Assembly (NCBI GenBank): GCA_945910005.1
Contig: OX246743.1
Span: 39,115,461 to 39,179,460 of the forward strand
DNA: 64,000 nucleotides
Direction: 5' to 3'
Origin: Isoperla grammatica
Taxonomy: Eukaryota > Arthropoda > Insecta > Plecoptera > Perlodidae
The notes under the pieces were generated by a model. The model was not told the DNA's origin and searched no databases. It saw only the letters and a program-made list of their open reading frames with translations. Positions 47,141 through 58,227 of this stretch are shown here, in pieces; within the stretch, counting starts at the first letter, position 1; the number at the start of each line of letters is the position of its first letter. The position numbers were made by a program, and so were the translations under genes.

Positions 47141-47478
47141 TTATAAAATGTCACTTTTATGATGGCGATTGATATGTGATTTAACATTACTTTTCTGTTT
47201 GGATCGATAAGGACAATGTGGACAAGAAAACTGTGGTTCTTTCCCACACTCGAATCTTAGGTGTGCGGTCAAATTCCGCAGCAGATTGAAACTTTTTCTA
47301 CAGTTTGTACAATCAAACAGTCGTTCATGTCTACCGCATTCGTGATTCATGTGTCTTGACAGAGTACTTTTGTTCTTGTAGTTTCTCGCGCAGGCTGGGC
47401 AATGGAAGCGCCCATCTTTCGAGATGGTTTTCTGGTTAGTAAACAAAGGATCAAAGTAAATCTTTTTATCCCGTTCAC
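47141..47478 (-). CDS. lola: lola alternative 3' exon, three zinc fingers
   Basis: The exon encodes 112 residues after a TTTGTTTCAG acceptor: split Gly, then E-R-D-K-K-I-Y-F-D-P-L-F. Fingers: CPAC..NKSTLSRHMNHEC, CTNC..LLRNLTAHLRFEC and CPHCPYRSKQKSNVKSH..HH. The linkers are GRHERLFD and GKEPQFS. The tail is K-S-D-I-L. It is a close relative of the 41057 and 49757 exons (shared KSFNL-x-x-NL finger 2). Another minus-strand frame that crosses the stop is a shadow. Confidence 0.93.
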
Positions 47479-49756
47479 CTGAAACAAACAAGTGATTAAT
47501 CCAATGGAACGAGATCACTTCAAAGTCGAAATATACATTTAGACAAGTAATTTATAATTAGCTTGTGGTAATAAAATAGGTAACCGACTTAAATTAAAAT
47601 GATAGAAGCCAGGAGGTTTTAAGAGGACTATTTAACAATAACAACGAACAAAATTATCACGGTTCCAATGATAAATAAAACTTATTCATTAATTCATTAA
47701 TTAATTAACACATAATAACAAATGGGAAATATATCAGTTCATTGTAAAGTAAAATGACAGTAAAATCAATGCTGTTGTATGTGTGATTTATGACGACTAT
47801 TGTATCCTGTATGTGGCATATCAATAACAAATAAAGCCATGCTTGAATTTCCCTACCACACATGCTGCAGATACAACCAGCCAGTCCCTTCAACAATCTA
47901 CAGTTAAGCAGGTGATAGCAGAAAGAAAACCTGAATACTTCACTGGCCTACATTGTAAAATTAGTTCGGATCCACAGCCTCAACGACAAATTCTAAGACA
48001 GCCGCAAATTATTGGGAAAGAACCTATACTCCTCACCTGTTGAGTTGATTTGAACGACACTGTCCAAAAGGTGTCATCACACACAAAATCTCATGTTAAA
48101 AAAATAACTTTGCATCATATATACTTACAGATATTTCAAGAACATATGGGCATATAAACAAATTCATTAGTGTAACCTGTCTCCATACTTCTGTTTCGAA
48201 AACTGTCCATTGTACAGCTATTTGGAAATAAAATTCTGTAAAGTAAGATACATACCTTAACGAACTAGTATTGGGACTAGAACCCATTAACCTGCTAGCT
48301 GTTGCGCAAACAACTAGGATAATTGGGTAGGCCATTTCATCTTGTGCACTATCTGACTTAATTAATGTATCACCCTTTGTCTAAAGTATTTATATCTGCA
48401 CACGGTCACACTACTAACCTATCAAACACTCAGTTTGGATAATTAATTGGTAAAACTATTAACTGTTTTGTCGATCATAAATAGAGCAAGTGGCCCCTTA
48501 AGAATTCTGTATGAAAAGGAATCAGGTACACTACAAATAATTGTTTTCTATATTTAATTACACATACGGAATTTGATACATATTTCGTGACACATTGCAA
48601 AACAATCTACTTATAGGCCGCACACACAATATCGATTATCGAATACTATTATGGTATTATTACATACACAAAACACATTGCAATTTCACATTATTAAAGA
48701 TTCTTGCGTGCAAAAATCACCGCAAGTTATCTATTACGGAATGTTGTCCCAGTTTTAAAACCAAGCGCAATTTCAGTTTTTAACTATATTATATGCAAAA
48801 GTGTGAACGCCTGGGATGTCGAAAGCGCTACATACTGTAGACCTATGGTAAATAATTTCAATATTGTAATTGGTATATGATATATATTTTGGACACTACA
48901 TGATTTAATAATCAAAACAACTCTACTGATTACGATATTCGAAATGTTTAGCAAACAGTCTGTAGTGCCTACAGAATACATCGGAGCTGTGTTCTCACTT
49001 CTTGGGTGTGGTGTAGCAATCTTGACTTATGAATAGAATACGATACTTTTGGGTAGTTTCAATCCTGAGAATATTCCTCATAGACATAGAGGTTTTGAAA
49101 CTTCCAGTATATTATATTTCATAAATATGTCCTTCAAAAGAAACATTACAAAAATAGACTGGCCCCCCGAGATAAACTTTGACGTATTTGCACTTGTTTT
49201 TTTGGCACTGTGTGCATCAAACTTAATTGAAATTCACAATGCAAACAAGATCCAGTGGACCAGAGATCCAAAATGTCTTCACTAGGACACGCCCACTGAT
49301 TAGGCAAACGTTGATACCCAACAAGAAGACACGGTGGTTACCACCGTGCACACTGTAGCCACTAAAGGCAAGTTAGTTTTGTGATGGAATCATGTAATTT
49401 GAATATAAAACTAAATTATAGTTTACAAGACGGATAAAAAAATACATACACTGATAAACGTGATACATGTCCTTCAATTCACAGTCTAAACGCTATGCGT
49501 ATACATTAAACGATGATATATATTATACACCATACATATCATCATACGTCATAGCATATCATAGAATACAGACTAATCTTATAAATAACTTAAGCTGCGA
49601 CATCTAGAATATAATATACAAATGTGTAAATAACCTGTATTTTGACTATCAGTTAAAATCATTAGTTTCAAATAAATAAAATAAATAGTATTAAAGCAGT
49701 AGTTTTGCTAGAAATCTACTGCGAGATCATATGTGATTTACGCAATTATCATTTCA
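47479..49756. other. intronic, with a SINE fragment and a small palindrome
   Basis: Besides the tRNA-like piece at 48270-48335 there is a cacggtggttaccaccgtg palindrome at 49330-49348. No exon signature. Confidence 0.6.
48270..48335 (-). repeat. tRNA-like SINE fragment
   Basis: The minus strand holds gggttctagtccc (B-box-like, 48273-48285) preceded by tttgcgcaacagctagcagg. It is tRNA-derived in look and has no functional cloverleaf. Confidence 0.35.
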
Positions 49757-50082
49757 CTAATCGTTCACCGGATGATTACGTTTAATGTGTGATATAAGAT
49801 TGCTCCTCTGTTTCGCACGGTAAGGGCACAATGTGCATGCAAACTGTGGTTCTTTCCCGCATTCATATCGTATATGAGCTGTCAAATTGTGTTTGAGATT
49901 GTAGCTTTTTGGGCACTTGGGACAGTGAAATGGCCGCTCCTTTTTCCCGCACTCATATCTAGCATGTCTGGTGAGATCACTTCTGAACTTGTAACTCTTC
50001 ATGCAGGCCTTGCACTGGAAGCGGTTGACAATCAATGCACTCTGGAGGTATCTAAATGGAAGCAACCACGCATTATCACCAC
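49757..50082 (-). CDS. lola: lola alternative 3' exon, three zinc fingers
   Basis: The exon encodes 108 residues after an ATTGTTACAG acceptor: split Gly, then D-N-A-W-L-L-P-F-R, a W-x-LP leader. Fingers: CKAC..FRSDLTRHARYEC, CPKC..LKHNLTAHIRYEC and CTLCPYRAKQRSNLISH..NH. The linkers are GKKERPFH and GKEPQFA. The short tail is P-V-N-D. The finger 2 core NLTAH is shared with the 47141 exon. A small inverted-repeat element (50179-50305) lies in the intron 100 bp upstream of the acceptor. Confidence 0.93.
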
Positions 50083-50178
50083 CTGTAACAATTAAGAACA
50101 CATCATCAGCTACAAGCCACAGCTCCATACCCACGATTAAATACCTACTTCATTATTTATACGGCTATACTCCGCATA

Positions 50179-50305
50179 CTTGTCCCGAAACTACTTTACA
50201 GATGCTTTCGTTGTAGATGAGTGATTCGTGGCTAACCAGCGAGTCCCGGTTACAAATACCGATTGCTGATTGGCCGCAAAACCTGTAAAGTTGTTTCGGG
50301 GCAAG
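50179..50305. mobile_element. short MITE-like element, 23-bp inverted ends
   Basis: Ends at 50179-50201 (cttgtcccgaaactacttta..) and 50283-50305 match as reverse complements at 21 of 23 positions. Total 127 bp, non-coding, in the intron ahead of the 49757-50082 exon. Confidence 0.7.
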
Positions 50306-51348
50306 TTTAGAAAGAATTTAAGATATATCAAAAGTATAAATTATTTTGTTGGCATATATTAATAGTAGACTGGTGTACCTCTATTGGAATAACGTATAAC
50401 ATTCATAAAGCCAACTAATGTGTTCTCAAATGCAGTGCAGAATAAAGGTTAATATTTTTGGAATGATGTTTCACTCAGAATCTATTGAAAATCCCTGTGT
50501 ATATATATTTTTTCATCATATAGTATTCCACTCCCACACTTTTGTTATTCCCAATGATAACGTTATTCATACAACCTTCAGTTCTTAGAAAATCACGTGG
50601 ATGTTACAATTCACCTTTTCACTGCTTGTAATGTTCTTGCGATATAACTACAACACGGTCACTTGGCGCAATTTTACTATTACGATTACCCTTTCCAGTT
50701 ACGGCAAATTAATCGAGTGAGGTGCAGAGGGGGAGGTGCAGGGGAATAAATAATTGATTATTCAAGTTATGTGTGCATGTTTATTTCATAACATTTGGTA
50801 CATTGCTAATTACAACACAGTAACTTTTGAATGCATAACCTCAAAGAAATCAACATTTCGCTTGACACATTAGGGCAGGGAAAAAACTTGGGCACTAATA
50901 ACCACGTCGTTGTGTGCCCTTAAACTCGAACTAACTAACTAACAGGGAATAATGTTAGTTTAATGTGCAGACAAGGATTTTATTGGGAAACAAAAAGTTG
51001 GTTGTAATGTCAAGCTTTAGCCAGGCTAAGTACACAATGAATACATCCCTAACATTATATCCGTACATACTAAACGTACACACACAATTAAACATCCATA
51101 CCTCAGTACTTATTGTTCAAACAAGCATAAACCTAATCCAATAATGTATGCAGCTTCCATCCATACCATTACATCCATAGTTGTAACGTTTTACACAAAA
51201 AGCCGTCCGTATCTTTTCGTTCTTAAACGAACCTAAACTTCGAAAAACTACAAAATGAAACCAATTTCTCATTTGTACATTGCACTTTATGTGAAAATAC
51301 CCCCACGATGAACACATTGAACACGAGGCAAATGTTCACTATACTGGT
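50306..51348. other. intronic, nothing recognised
   Basis: AT-rich; an AATAAA at 50979 could serve the 51349 exon but is about 365 bp away. Confidence 0.55.
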
Positions 51349-51578
51349 TCACGTCACGCGCGCATGGGGATGCTTAAAAACGAGATGTTGCTTCATGTTC
51401 TCCTTCAGTTTACAGCGCTTCGGACAAAACGGACACTGAAACTGTGGTTCTTTTCCACACTGGAATTTAATATGTTTCTTCAACGATGTGATATGCCTGT
51501 ACATCTTTGTACACGTCGGACACTTGTACGTTTTCGGAAGTTCTGGCTTTTTCATAATCAGAAACAAGTTGTTCAAAT
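51349..51578 (-). CDS. lola: lola alternative 3' exon, two zinc fingers
   Basis: The exon encodes 76 residues after a TTGTTTTAG acceptor (TAG, like the 24426 exon): D-L-N-N-L-F-L-I-M-K-K-P-E-L-P-K. Finger 1 is CPTC..HITSLKKHIKFQC (C2HC), the linker GKEPQFQ, and finger 2 CPFCPKRCKLKENMKQH..KH, where the usual P-Y-R is P-K-R. The tail is P-H-A-R-V-T. It is the downstream end of a run of eight two-finger exons that starts at 61588. The plus-strand frame over it is a shadow. Confidence 0.92.
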
Positions 51579-52595
51579 CTAAAACAAACAGAGGGATTGT
51601 AAATTGTCATTATTCATTATTTCTATAGCTGGAAGACAGTTGTAGTGAAATGAATCTAGAATATTCTATTAGCAACTAACAACTGTCACGCCACAAAAAC
51701 GTACGGCAATTGCTATCACACCACCCACGTCCACAAAGCGGGATAAGTTTAACAACCTGTAATTGTATTATCAATATTTTGTTTCACGTTGACACGTTGT
51801 CGTTTCTGATTCACAGATCACTCTTTTATTATCCATAATCATATTTTTTAGCTCTGTGTCAGGTCTTCATTGCCACTTTTCACCGATTTTGACTTCGCAT
51901 TCAGTTACGACAAAGCATGCGCATCCACACCCTGTTAGAGAAGCAATTAATAATGGACGGTAACGCACTGGCGATGATTCGATAAATGCCCCTAATCTTT
52001 TTTATAATTTAAATTTTTTACAAATTAAATGAACCGTACTATTTCATGAAAAAGTTAATTTAGTCTACGCCAAGTTCTAATAATATTACTTTGTTAGATA
52101 TGATAAACCACATACATGTGTATAGGTGTCGACACAGGTCTGAACTTAGATCCAGACATGATACCATTTGTTACGTTACTTAAAGACGTTGCTATATCGT
52201 CATGTTGGAATAACGGTAACAGGTACTACGTATTACGTGGTAGATGCTGATTAAGTTGAAAGAATGTAGCAATACAAATATTCAAAAAAGAAGGTTGGAA
52301 TATAGAAGGTAAGAAACACATACAATCTGTTCACAAGAGTATTTAAACGTTTGTGACCCTTTAAACTAAAGGACGTGACATGCTTTCTGTGGGGTTGAAA
52401 AACAGAAGTCAAGATAACTGACACTTACTTCTCCCTTTCATAGATCAATACATGAGATTTAAAGACAGAGAGGACAGAACATGGGTTACATCAGCTCATA
52501 AAGTTTTGCATCAACCGTAAACGATAATTTGGCTATCAAACCAAAAAAAGGTATTCTACAAAAAAAAATTAATCACATCATTTACTTAAAAACAT
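51579..52595. other. intronic, nothing recognised
   Basis: No exon signature. Confidence 0.6.
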
Positions 52596-52601
52596 TTTAT
52601 T
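52596..52601 (-). terminator. candidate poly(A) signal for exon 52652-52869
   Basis: AATAAA on the minus strand about 50 bp past the stop. Confidence 0.45.
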
Positions 52602-52651
52602 TTCCGACTCATTTACAGTCAGAGGTGTGATGATATAGGTCACGACTCATG

Positions 52652-52869
52652 CTACAAGACAACGTTATGACTATGCAACACATGTATCCTCAATGCTGGC
52701 TTTCGTTTCGAGCGATGAGGGCAGTAAGGGCAAGCGAACTGTGGTTCTTTCCCACACTCGAACTTAATGTGATTATACAGGCTTTGTCTATGCATATAAC
52801 TTTTGTTACAGTTTGAGCAAAATATGGGTGTTTTCTTCAATTCCCATACACCAGTACTTTGTCCTGTGT
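52652..52869 (-). CDS. lola: lola alternative 3' exon, two zinc fingers (HRQSLYNH type)
   Basis: The exon encodes 72 residues after a TTGTTTCAG acceptor: D-T-G-Q-S-T-G-V-W-E-L-K-K-T. Finger 1 is CSNC..HRQSLYNHIKFEC, the linker GKEPQFA, and finger 2 CPYCPHRSKRKPALRIH..SH. The recognition segment HRQSLYNH is identical to that in the 53656 exon and nearly so in the 54603 exon (YKQSLYNH), so these three adjacent exons come from tandem duplication. A candidate AATAAA lies about 50 bp past the stop. Confidence 0.93.
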
Positions 52870-52969
52870 CTGAAACAAAGAACAGATCAGAAAATAGTGA
52901 GGAGTCTCAACTTTAATGTTACCCACCGAAAATCACTTCCCCAATGACATGTGGTTCGAGAAAAGCACA

Positions 52970-53010
52970 AATATCCACCATGCCTTATGCGGGATTCCAA
53001 CCCACCACCT
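52970..53010 (-). repeat. tRNA-like SINE fragment
   Basis: The minus strand has ggttggaatcccgc (52989-53002), a B-box-like segment, about 120 bp upstream of the 52652-52869 exon acceptor. Confidence 0.3.
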
Positions 53011-53655
53011 ACGTCAGTTTGTCACGGTTCTTAGGGCAGTAAAAGCCACAATTGTCGGTATCAGAATTTCAATAGAAATCGGGAAATCGTGAACAAGTTA
53101 ACTTATATGGTTCTTATGGCGCTATTCACACAAAAAATCGTAATGTAATGATTTAGCACGAGAAAATTTAGGCTTGCGATCCCGATCCCGATTGCGATCA
53201 CCATACCGACAATTGTGGTTGGTGTTCAATCAAAATCAATGAGTTAATATCTCAATATGTTTATGTTACAATCCCCATCAGGGTCCGAGGTAGAATTTAG
53301 CCCGGGGTGACTCTGCCAGTCATATGAGGCGACGAAATTAGGCCATCAACAATTCCTTTTCCTCCACATAACCCCTTTAAATATGTCCTTTTATTTGTCC
53401 TTCTCTCCAACCAACCGCGATGTCATCTGACCTAATTACCGAGCACGTCATTCAACAGCAAATAATCACAATCAAATAATCGTTTTCATTATAAATATCT
53501 TTATTTCACAATTAATACATATGACTGTGGAATGATTGCAATTAAATAAAACACAGCAAATGTAATTCTAGCTCACGCTCTATGGGTATCGTATTTAGAA
53601 AATCTCTCGCTTCCAGCCACAAAGCGTGTTTGAGCACGTCACACGAACCGGAACA
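53011..53655. other. intronic, possible old repeat
   Basis: A GC-richer stretch at 53271-53345 (cagggtccgaggtagaattt and gtgactctgccagtcatatg) looks like dispersed repeat; family unknown. Confidence 0.45.
53500..53505 (-). terminator. candidate poly(A) signal for exon 53656-53873
   Basis: AATAAA on the minus strand about 150 bp past the stop. Confidence 0.45.
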
Positions 53656-53873
53656 TTAATGCATAATTGTCTTGTGTTTGTACCACAAGTGGGATTTCAT
53701 CGCAATTTTCTGCTTCGTCCGATGTGGACAAAATTGACACTGAAATCTGGGTTCTTTTCCACAATCGTATTTAAGATGGTTGTATAGACTCTGCCGATGG
53801 CGGTAAACCTTGTGACACGTTGCACATGGGAATAATTGATCGTTCACGTGAACCGAACCGATGGTGCTAGTTT
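53656..53873 (-). CDS. lola: lola alternative 3' exon, two zinc fingers (HRQSLYNH type)
   Basis: The exon encodes 72 residues, the same length as the 52652 exon, after a TGTTTCAG acceptor: E-T-S-T-I-G-S-V-H-V-N-D-Q-L. Finger 1 is CATC..HRQSLYNHLKYDC, the linker GKEPRFQ, and finger 2 CQFCPHRTKQKIAMKSH..KH. P-H-R replaces P-Y-R in the second finger, also shared with the 52652 exon. The tail is K-T-I-M-H. A candidate AATAAA lies about 150 bp past the stop. The leader has no W-LP motif. Confidence 0.93.
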
Positions 53874-54508
53874 CTGAAACAGATTATTGAACATAACCAA
53901 TTAATTCCGTATTTATTAAACGTCTATATAATTGTAGGGGAATAGTGGATACACATGCAGGCATGTTGTAAAAACGAAATACAATGGTAAAAACGAAATT
54001 TTGATCAAAATTGCTACTCGCTAGCTCGCAACTTACGAGTGACTTTTGATAGGTGGCGAGTAAACTTTGTTATATCTGCAAGTAACATTTTGCCCAGTAA
54101 AAATGAAATGGTGGAGTTATAAAGGTGTATTATAAAACCACTTTCCAAAAAATTGCTGACTGAAAAATCGAGCATTCCCGTTTATAAGCATTTAAATTTT
54201 TTTTAAGTCAAACTTTTTGGGAAACAAAATCCATCGGCACCTACTGAAATCTGATGCCTCGCAGCACTAGCCATAGCCATAAACCTACTTCTCAAATGAG
54301 AGGATCAAACTTCTAGACCTATAATGAACGGAATTACCAATGCAATATTGACTTTCGTTTAAGTTTTTTATGACAAGACATCGCCTCAAAACGCGTTTTA
54401 GTTCATCGAACATAATGCAGGACCGAAAAATGTTTTCGCCTGCGGGAAAAAGAGGAATCGTATGAAACAACGTACTTTAGTAAATAAGTTCACGGTATGA
54501 TTTGCAAA
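53874..54508. other. intronic, nothing recognised
   Basis: No exon signature. Confidence 0.6.
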
Positions 54509-54520
54509 TTTATTTTTATT
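54509..54520 (-). terminator. candidate double poly(A) signal for exon 54603-54877
   Basis: Two back-to-back AATAAA hexamers on the minus strand. Confidence 0.5.
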
Positions 54521-54602
54521 ACATACTATACATTGATTACAATATAAAAAACTGTATACGTCGAAGAAGATGGATTAGCTGTATTGAATTGTATATTAAG
54601 AA

Positions 54603-54877
54603 TCATGATGTAGCGCTGTAGTAGCTTGTAGACCCCCTCCCCACATCCACCCCCTTGTACGCCTCGGGGTGGATATGCTGCAGATGACTCTTAACGTGGT
54701 GGTTACGTCGGCCGCGATAAGGACACAGAGGACACTTGAACTGCATCTCTTTCCCACACTCGAACTTTGTATGGTTGTACAAGCTCTGCTTGTATTGGTA
54801 CACTTTACCACATCTCAAACACGGAAAGTCTGCTGGAGCATTCTGTGTACGCATACACGAGCTATAGTTGTCATACA
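54603..54877 (-). CDS. lola: lola alternative 3' exon, two zinc fingers (YKQSLYNH type)
   Basis: The exon encodes 91 residues after a GCTTTTCAG acceptor: V-Y-D-N-Y-S-S-C-M-R-T. Finger 1 is CLRC..YKQSLYNHTKFEC, the linker GKEMQFK, with Met for Pro, and finger 2 CPLCPYRGRRNHHVKSH..IH. A longer tail (P-E-A-Y-K-G-V-D-V-G-R-G-S-T-S) ends in S-A-T-S. Two overlapping candidate AATAAA signals lie 85-95 bp past the stop. It is the first-transcribed member of the QSLYNH trio. Other frames on both strands here are shadows. Confidence 0.93.
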
Positions 54878-55947
54878 CTGAAAAGCAGAAAAACATATTA
54901 GTTGTCACTTATTTTAAATGAGTCGTTCGATATTTCGATATGAAAATAAAACTGAAAACATGCGACCTGTGAACATAACATTAGCAAAATTAACAACACA
55001 TGTTTTGCCATACACTCTGAATAACTAAGAAGTATTTCTCCAACAAGATTGGATGAACAACTGGTTTTGGAAGGTTTTCTCTGGGAAAGAGCATAGTTTT
55101 CAATCAGAGCTCAGTTGGGACCAATTAGGGATTTTTTTTTGGTACTTATCGGGTCCTACTGGATAACTACATAAATAAATAATTGCTGATGCGATTTCGA
55201 CTGCTTTGTTAATGGTACCGACAACTCGCTTAGGAAGTCTTCATATGTATATTGTGATGTTTCTTTCGATAACCCAAAACATATTCAATGATTTATTTTA
55301 ATATAGTTGTTGGACCATAGGAAATCTAGGCAATGACACCTTATTTGCCTTATTTATTACACCAAAATAATCGAGTTTAACTTCCTCTGTAAATGCTATT
55401 CACTCTTGTAAGGCTTGAGTCTATGGAGACAAGTACCACTTCTACAAAACTGACTAATTCGACGTCAAGCTGGCCAAGGATCGGTCAAGAAATTAATGAA
55501 TTCCGAAGAAAATACATGATCATCACTTTATTGTTCAACGTATGTACTGGATTATTATGCCATAACACACAATCACTTCACAAGGGACAATTTAAGTATA
55601 AAAGTAAACAAATGGAAGTGTAGTTAGTAAGAAACATGGAAATACAAATAGTATTGAACATAGTAGTAAAATACATAGTCATACTGAAATGTTGGAAGCC
55701 ATATGATATAAACAAATACATTTATTTTAATGAACACGAGAAAATAAACTCTCAGCTCTATTTTTTTACCACTCAGCACACAATACACAAGAACGTATCT
55801 CAAACCCCATAGATAAGCTACAACAAGGTATCAGAAACTGGTGGTGTAACATTCCAGCCAAGTATACAAATATTATTATTATAATTTTCTACAGAAACAA
55901 ATATAAATACTCAGCAGTTCGATTACATCAACCAAATCAAAATTAAC
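54878..55947. other. intronic, nothing recognised
   Basis: The plus-strand frame at 55393-55623 has no recognisable domain. Confidence 0.6.
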
Positions 55948-55953
55948 TTTATT
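55948..55953 (-). terminator. candidate poly(A) signal for exon 56097-56356
   Basis: AATAAA on the minus strand about 145 bp past the stop. Confidence 0.4.
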
Positions 55954-56096
55954 GGTAATACACAATCGAGTTCTATAGTAAACAAACTAAAAATGTCACA
56001 AAATAAATGTGTTCTACATTTTCATGTATTTTTATAACATCTCGATTCGCATAAACGCTTGCCAATCAATATACCAGAAAAACATATATTAATTAG

Positions 56097-56356
56097 TTAA
56101 AAATATTGAGTGGCTTGTACGTGGTTGGCTGCAGGATGCCTCTTCAACATGTGAGACCTACAGTGATCTGACCGTTTGGCTCGGTACGGACAGAACGGAC
56201 ACTGAAACTTTGGTTCTTTCCCACACTCGAACTTGGAATGTCTCGTTAAGCTCTCATAGTTTAAGTAGCTTCTGTTGCACACGACGCACTGAAACCGAGG
56301 GGGGTTCAGGCCAGTAGGAAATGTCTTGTTTGGAGTCCACCGGGTAACGACACCAT
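56097..56356 (-). CDS. lola: lola alternative 3' exon, two zinc fingers
   Basis: The exon encodes 86 residues after a TTGTTACAG acceptor: D-G-V-V-T-R-W-T-P-N-K-T, a W-x-P leader. The first Met codon falls within finger 1, so a Met-led frame understates the exon. Finger 1 is CVVC..NYESLTRHSKFEC, the linker GKEPKFQ, and finger 2 CPFCPYRAKRSDHCRSH..RH. The tail is P-A-A-N-H-V-Q-A-T-Q-Y-F. A candidate AATAAA lies about 145 bp past the stop. A second ctgaaac at 56289 falls inside the finger coding and is not an acceptor. Confidence 0.92.
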
Positions 56357-56508
56357 CTGTAACAAGGAAGGCATCAAGGTGGTACAGAGCCTTCTAACAC
56401 GTATTTACACAGTTTACTGATTAAAACACGTGGTTTAGGGCTAGGGGAATGTAGTTATTATGACTTACCAGTCAGAGTCAAGCTCATTCAAGTAAACGGG
56501 TACGGGTA

Positions 56509-56834
56509 GTCTCACTATTAATAGGTATCTTGAAAACGCTGCACGATATTGTAAAAGTGGTTACTAGCGAACATTCAGCTTTGTAAGAACTAAAAACATC
56601 GGGATAAAAAAGTCCTAACGGTTATTTTGGAATGCAATTCAAGAATTAATAACTAAGTCGTTTCCCTAATGACAACAGTAGGCCTAATGATCGCAATATT
56701 TGAATTTTTTTAATCCAGTTCTTAGTTCTTACGAAACTGTATGTTGGTTAGTAAGGCGTTTTTTAATATCATGTATCATTCATCAGATATTACTAAAGAC
56801 ATTTAATTTTACGCAGTTTTAATAGTCGAGACTG
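56509..56834. mobile_element. MITE-like element with long inverted repeats (copy 2)
   Basis: It begins gtctcactattaa and ends ttaatagtcgagac, near reverse complements. Internal taagaactaaaaa and ttcttagttcttac, and acgcagttttaat near the end, match the family at 24940-25283. Non-coding. Confidence 0.7.
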
Positions 56835-56873
56835 ACCTTTTAAGTGCTAAGAATACATTTTAAAGGCCTAATT

Positions 56874-56893
56874 GGGGGGGGGGGGGGGGGGGG
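56874..56893. repeat. poly-G run
   Basis: Twenty consecutive G on the plus strand, just beyond the MITE at 56509-56834. Assembly length here is unreliable. Confidence 0.95.
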
Positions 56894-57988
56894 AATGTAG
56901 AGATGTTAGTTGGAGAACTTAAATAAAATTACATTTTAAAAGTCCATTGAAGAAAATGTACGCTCTTAGTGGTCAGGACAGCACAGTTATTTAGTAGAAA
57001 CAATTCACCAGAAAGAATAATTAAAGAATTAACCAGACAATTAAAAAATGTATGAAAATGTTCATACATGCTCTTACATATTTGTGTAGTTATATAGTAG
57101 ACTTATTGGTGGAGGTGCCGGGTAAGAAATGAATATTGTTACTTTTGAATATCCTTCTTTGTAAATCACTTTCATAACCGAATACGGTACATCTTAACAA
57201 TGTAAAAAAAACGAGTTCATATTACCTTACCTTTTGTAAGCTTGCAAATTGACACAAATAGGAAAATAATTAATTATGTATATTATTTTTATAATGAGAG
57301 TTGACCAAAGCAGCAAGGGCCTAGTATGTTATTTTTTTAGTTTTCAAGATTAATAATGGAGTAAGGATAAAGTGTACAATATCATTTTCTTAATAAAATG
57401 TATTTAAAATCAGACAACATCATGTAATATGCTAACTTTAATGTTTAACACTTGTTTATAGGAAACTGACAGTGATAGTCTACTTAATACGTTTCATGAA
57501 GAATTTCCATTTTAGAATACAAATGAAAAATCTTCTATTCCCTGGATATGCTGTAACTAACAGTAAGTACTTCAAAGACAATATATTTATTAGAACATCA
57601 TCGAATAACCAACGATAGTATAATACTGCATTGAGACACATAATACATACAAACTAACTAACATGAAGGGTTAAATACTGTCTTAATCACGTAACATATC
57701 AATACAGTTGGAAAATAAATAGAAACAACAATATTTCGTTTTATAACCACAAGGTATTTCATCTTGAAGTGTTTTAAGTGTCCGAATTCATAACTTGTAT
57801 GCAGGATATCAAGTTTAGCAATAAATAGGCTTACAGTCACACAAGAAAAAAGCTTGTGTTATACGCAATCGCTCATAACATTGTATTTCTGACAGGGAAT
57901 GTTTCGCTGTCATTATAAATAACGATTCAGTGACATAAACATGACATTTGAATGTATTTCGACTCAGCCCGTGCATTCCATTAAAGTT
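56894..57988. other. intronic/3' flank, nothing recognised
   Basis: AT-rich, no exon signature. Confidence 0.6.
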
Positions 57989-58227
57989 TTATACACTATA
58001 GTGAATATTTATAAGATGCTGTTTCATGTGAATCTTTTGTTTGCCCCTGTACGGGCAATGTGGGCATTGAAATCTTGGTTCTTTCCCGCACTCGTAGTTT
58101 ATATGGCGGTTGAGGTCGGATTTGTACTTGTACTTTCTGGTGCATGTCGGACAGTGGAAGCTGGAGGCTCTCTGAATGATCTCTTCCAAGAAGTTGAAGG
58201 GGCCTGACAGGGAACGGTCCACACCAG
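57989..58227 (-). CDS. lola: lola alternative 3' exon, two zinc fingers
   Basis: The exon encodes 79 residues after a CTGTTTCAG acceptor: A-G-V-D-R-S-L-S-G-P-F-N-F-L-E. Finger 1 is CPTC..YKSDLNRHINYEC, the linker GKEPRFQ, and finger 2 CPHCPYRGKQKIHMKQH..IH. The tail is Y-S-V. Its finger 1 core KSDLNRH and acidic leader are unlike those of its neighbours at 56097 and 59662, though all three share the two-finger plan. The plus-strand open frame over it is a shadow. Confidence 0.93.

Noticed and set aside
48015..48040. G-K-E-P-I-L on the plus strand, resembling the lola linker
   Set aside because: Wrong strand, no Cys pair or His on either side, no acceptor.
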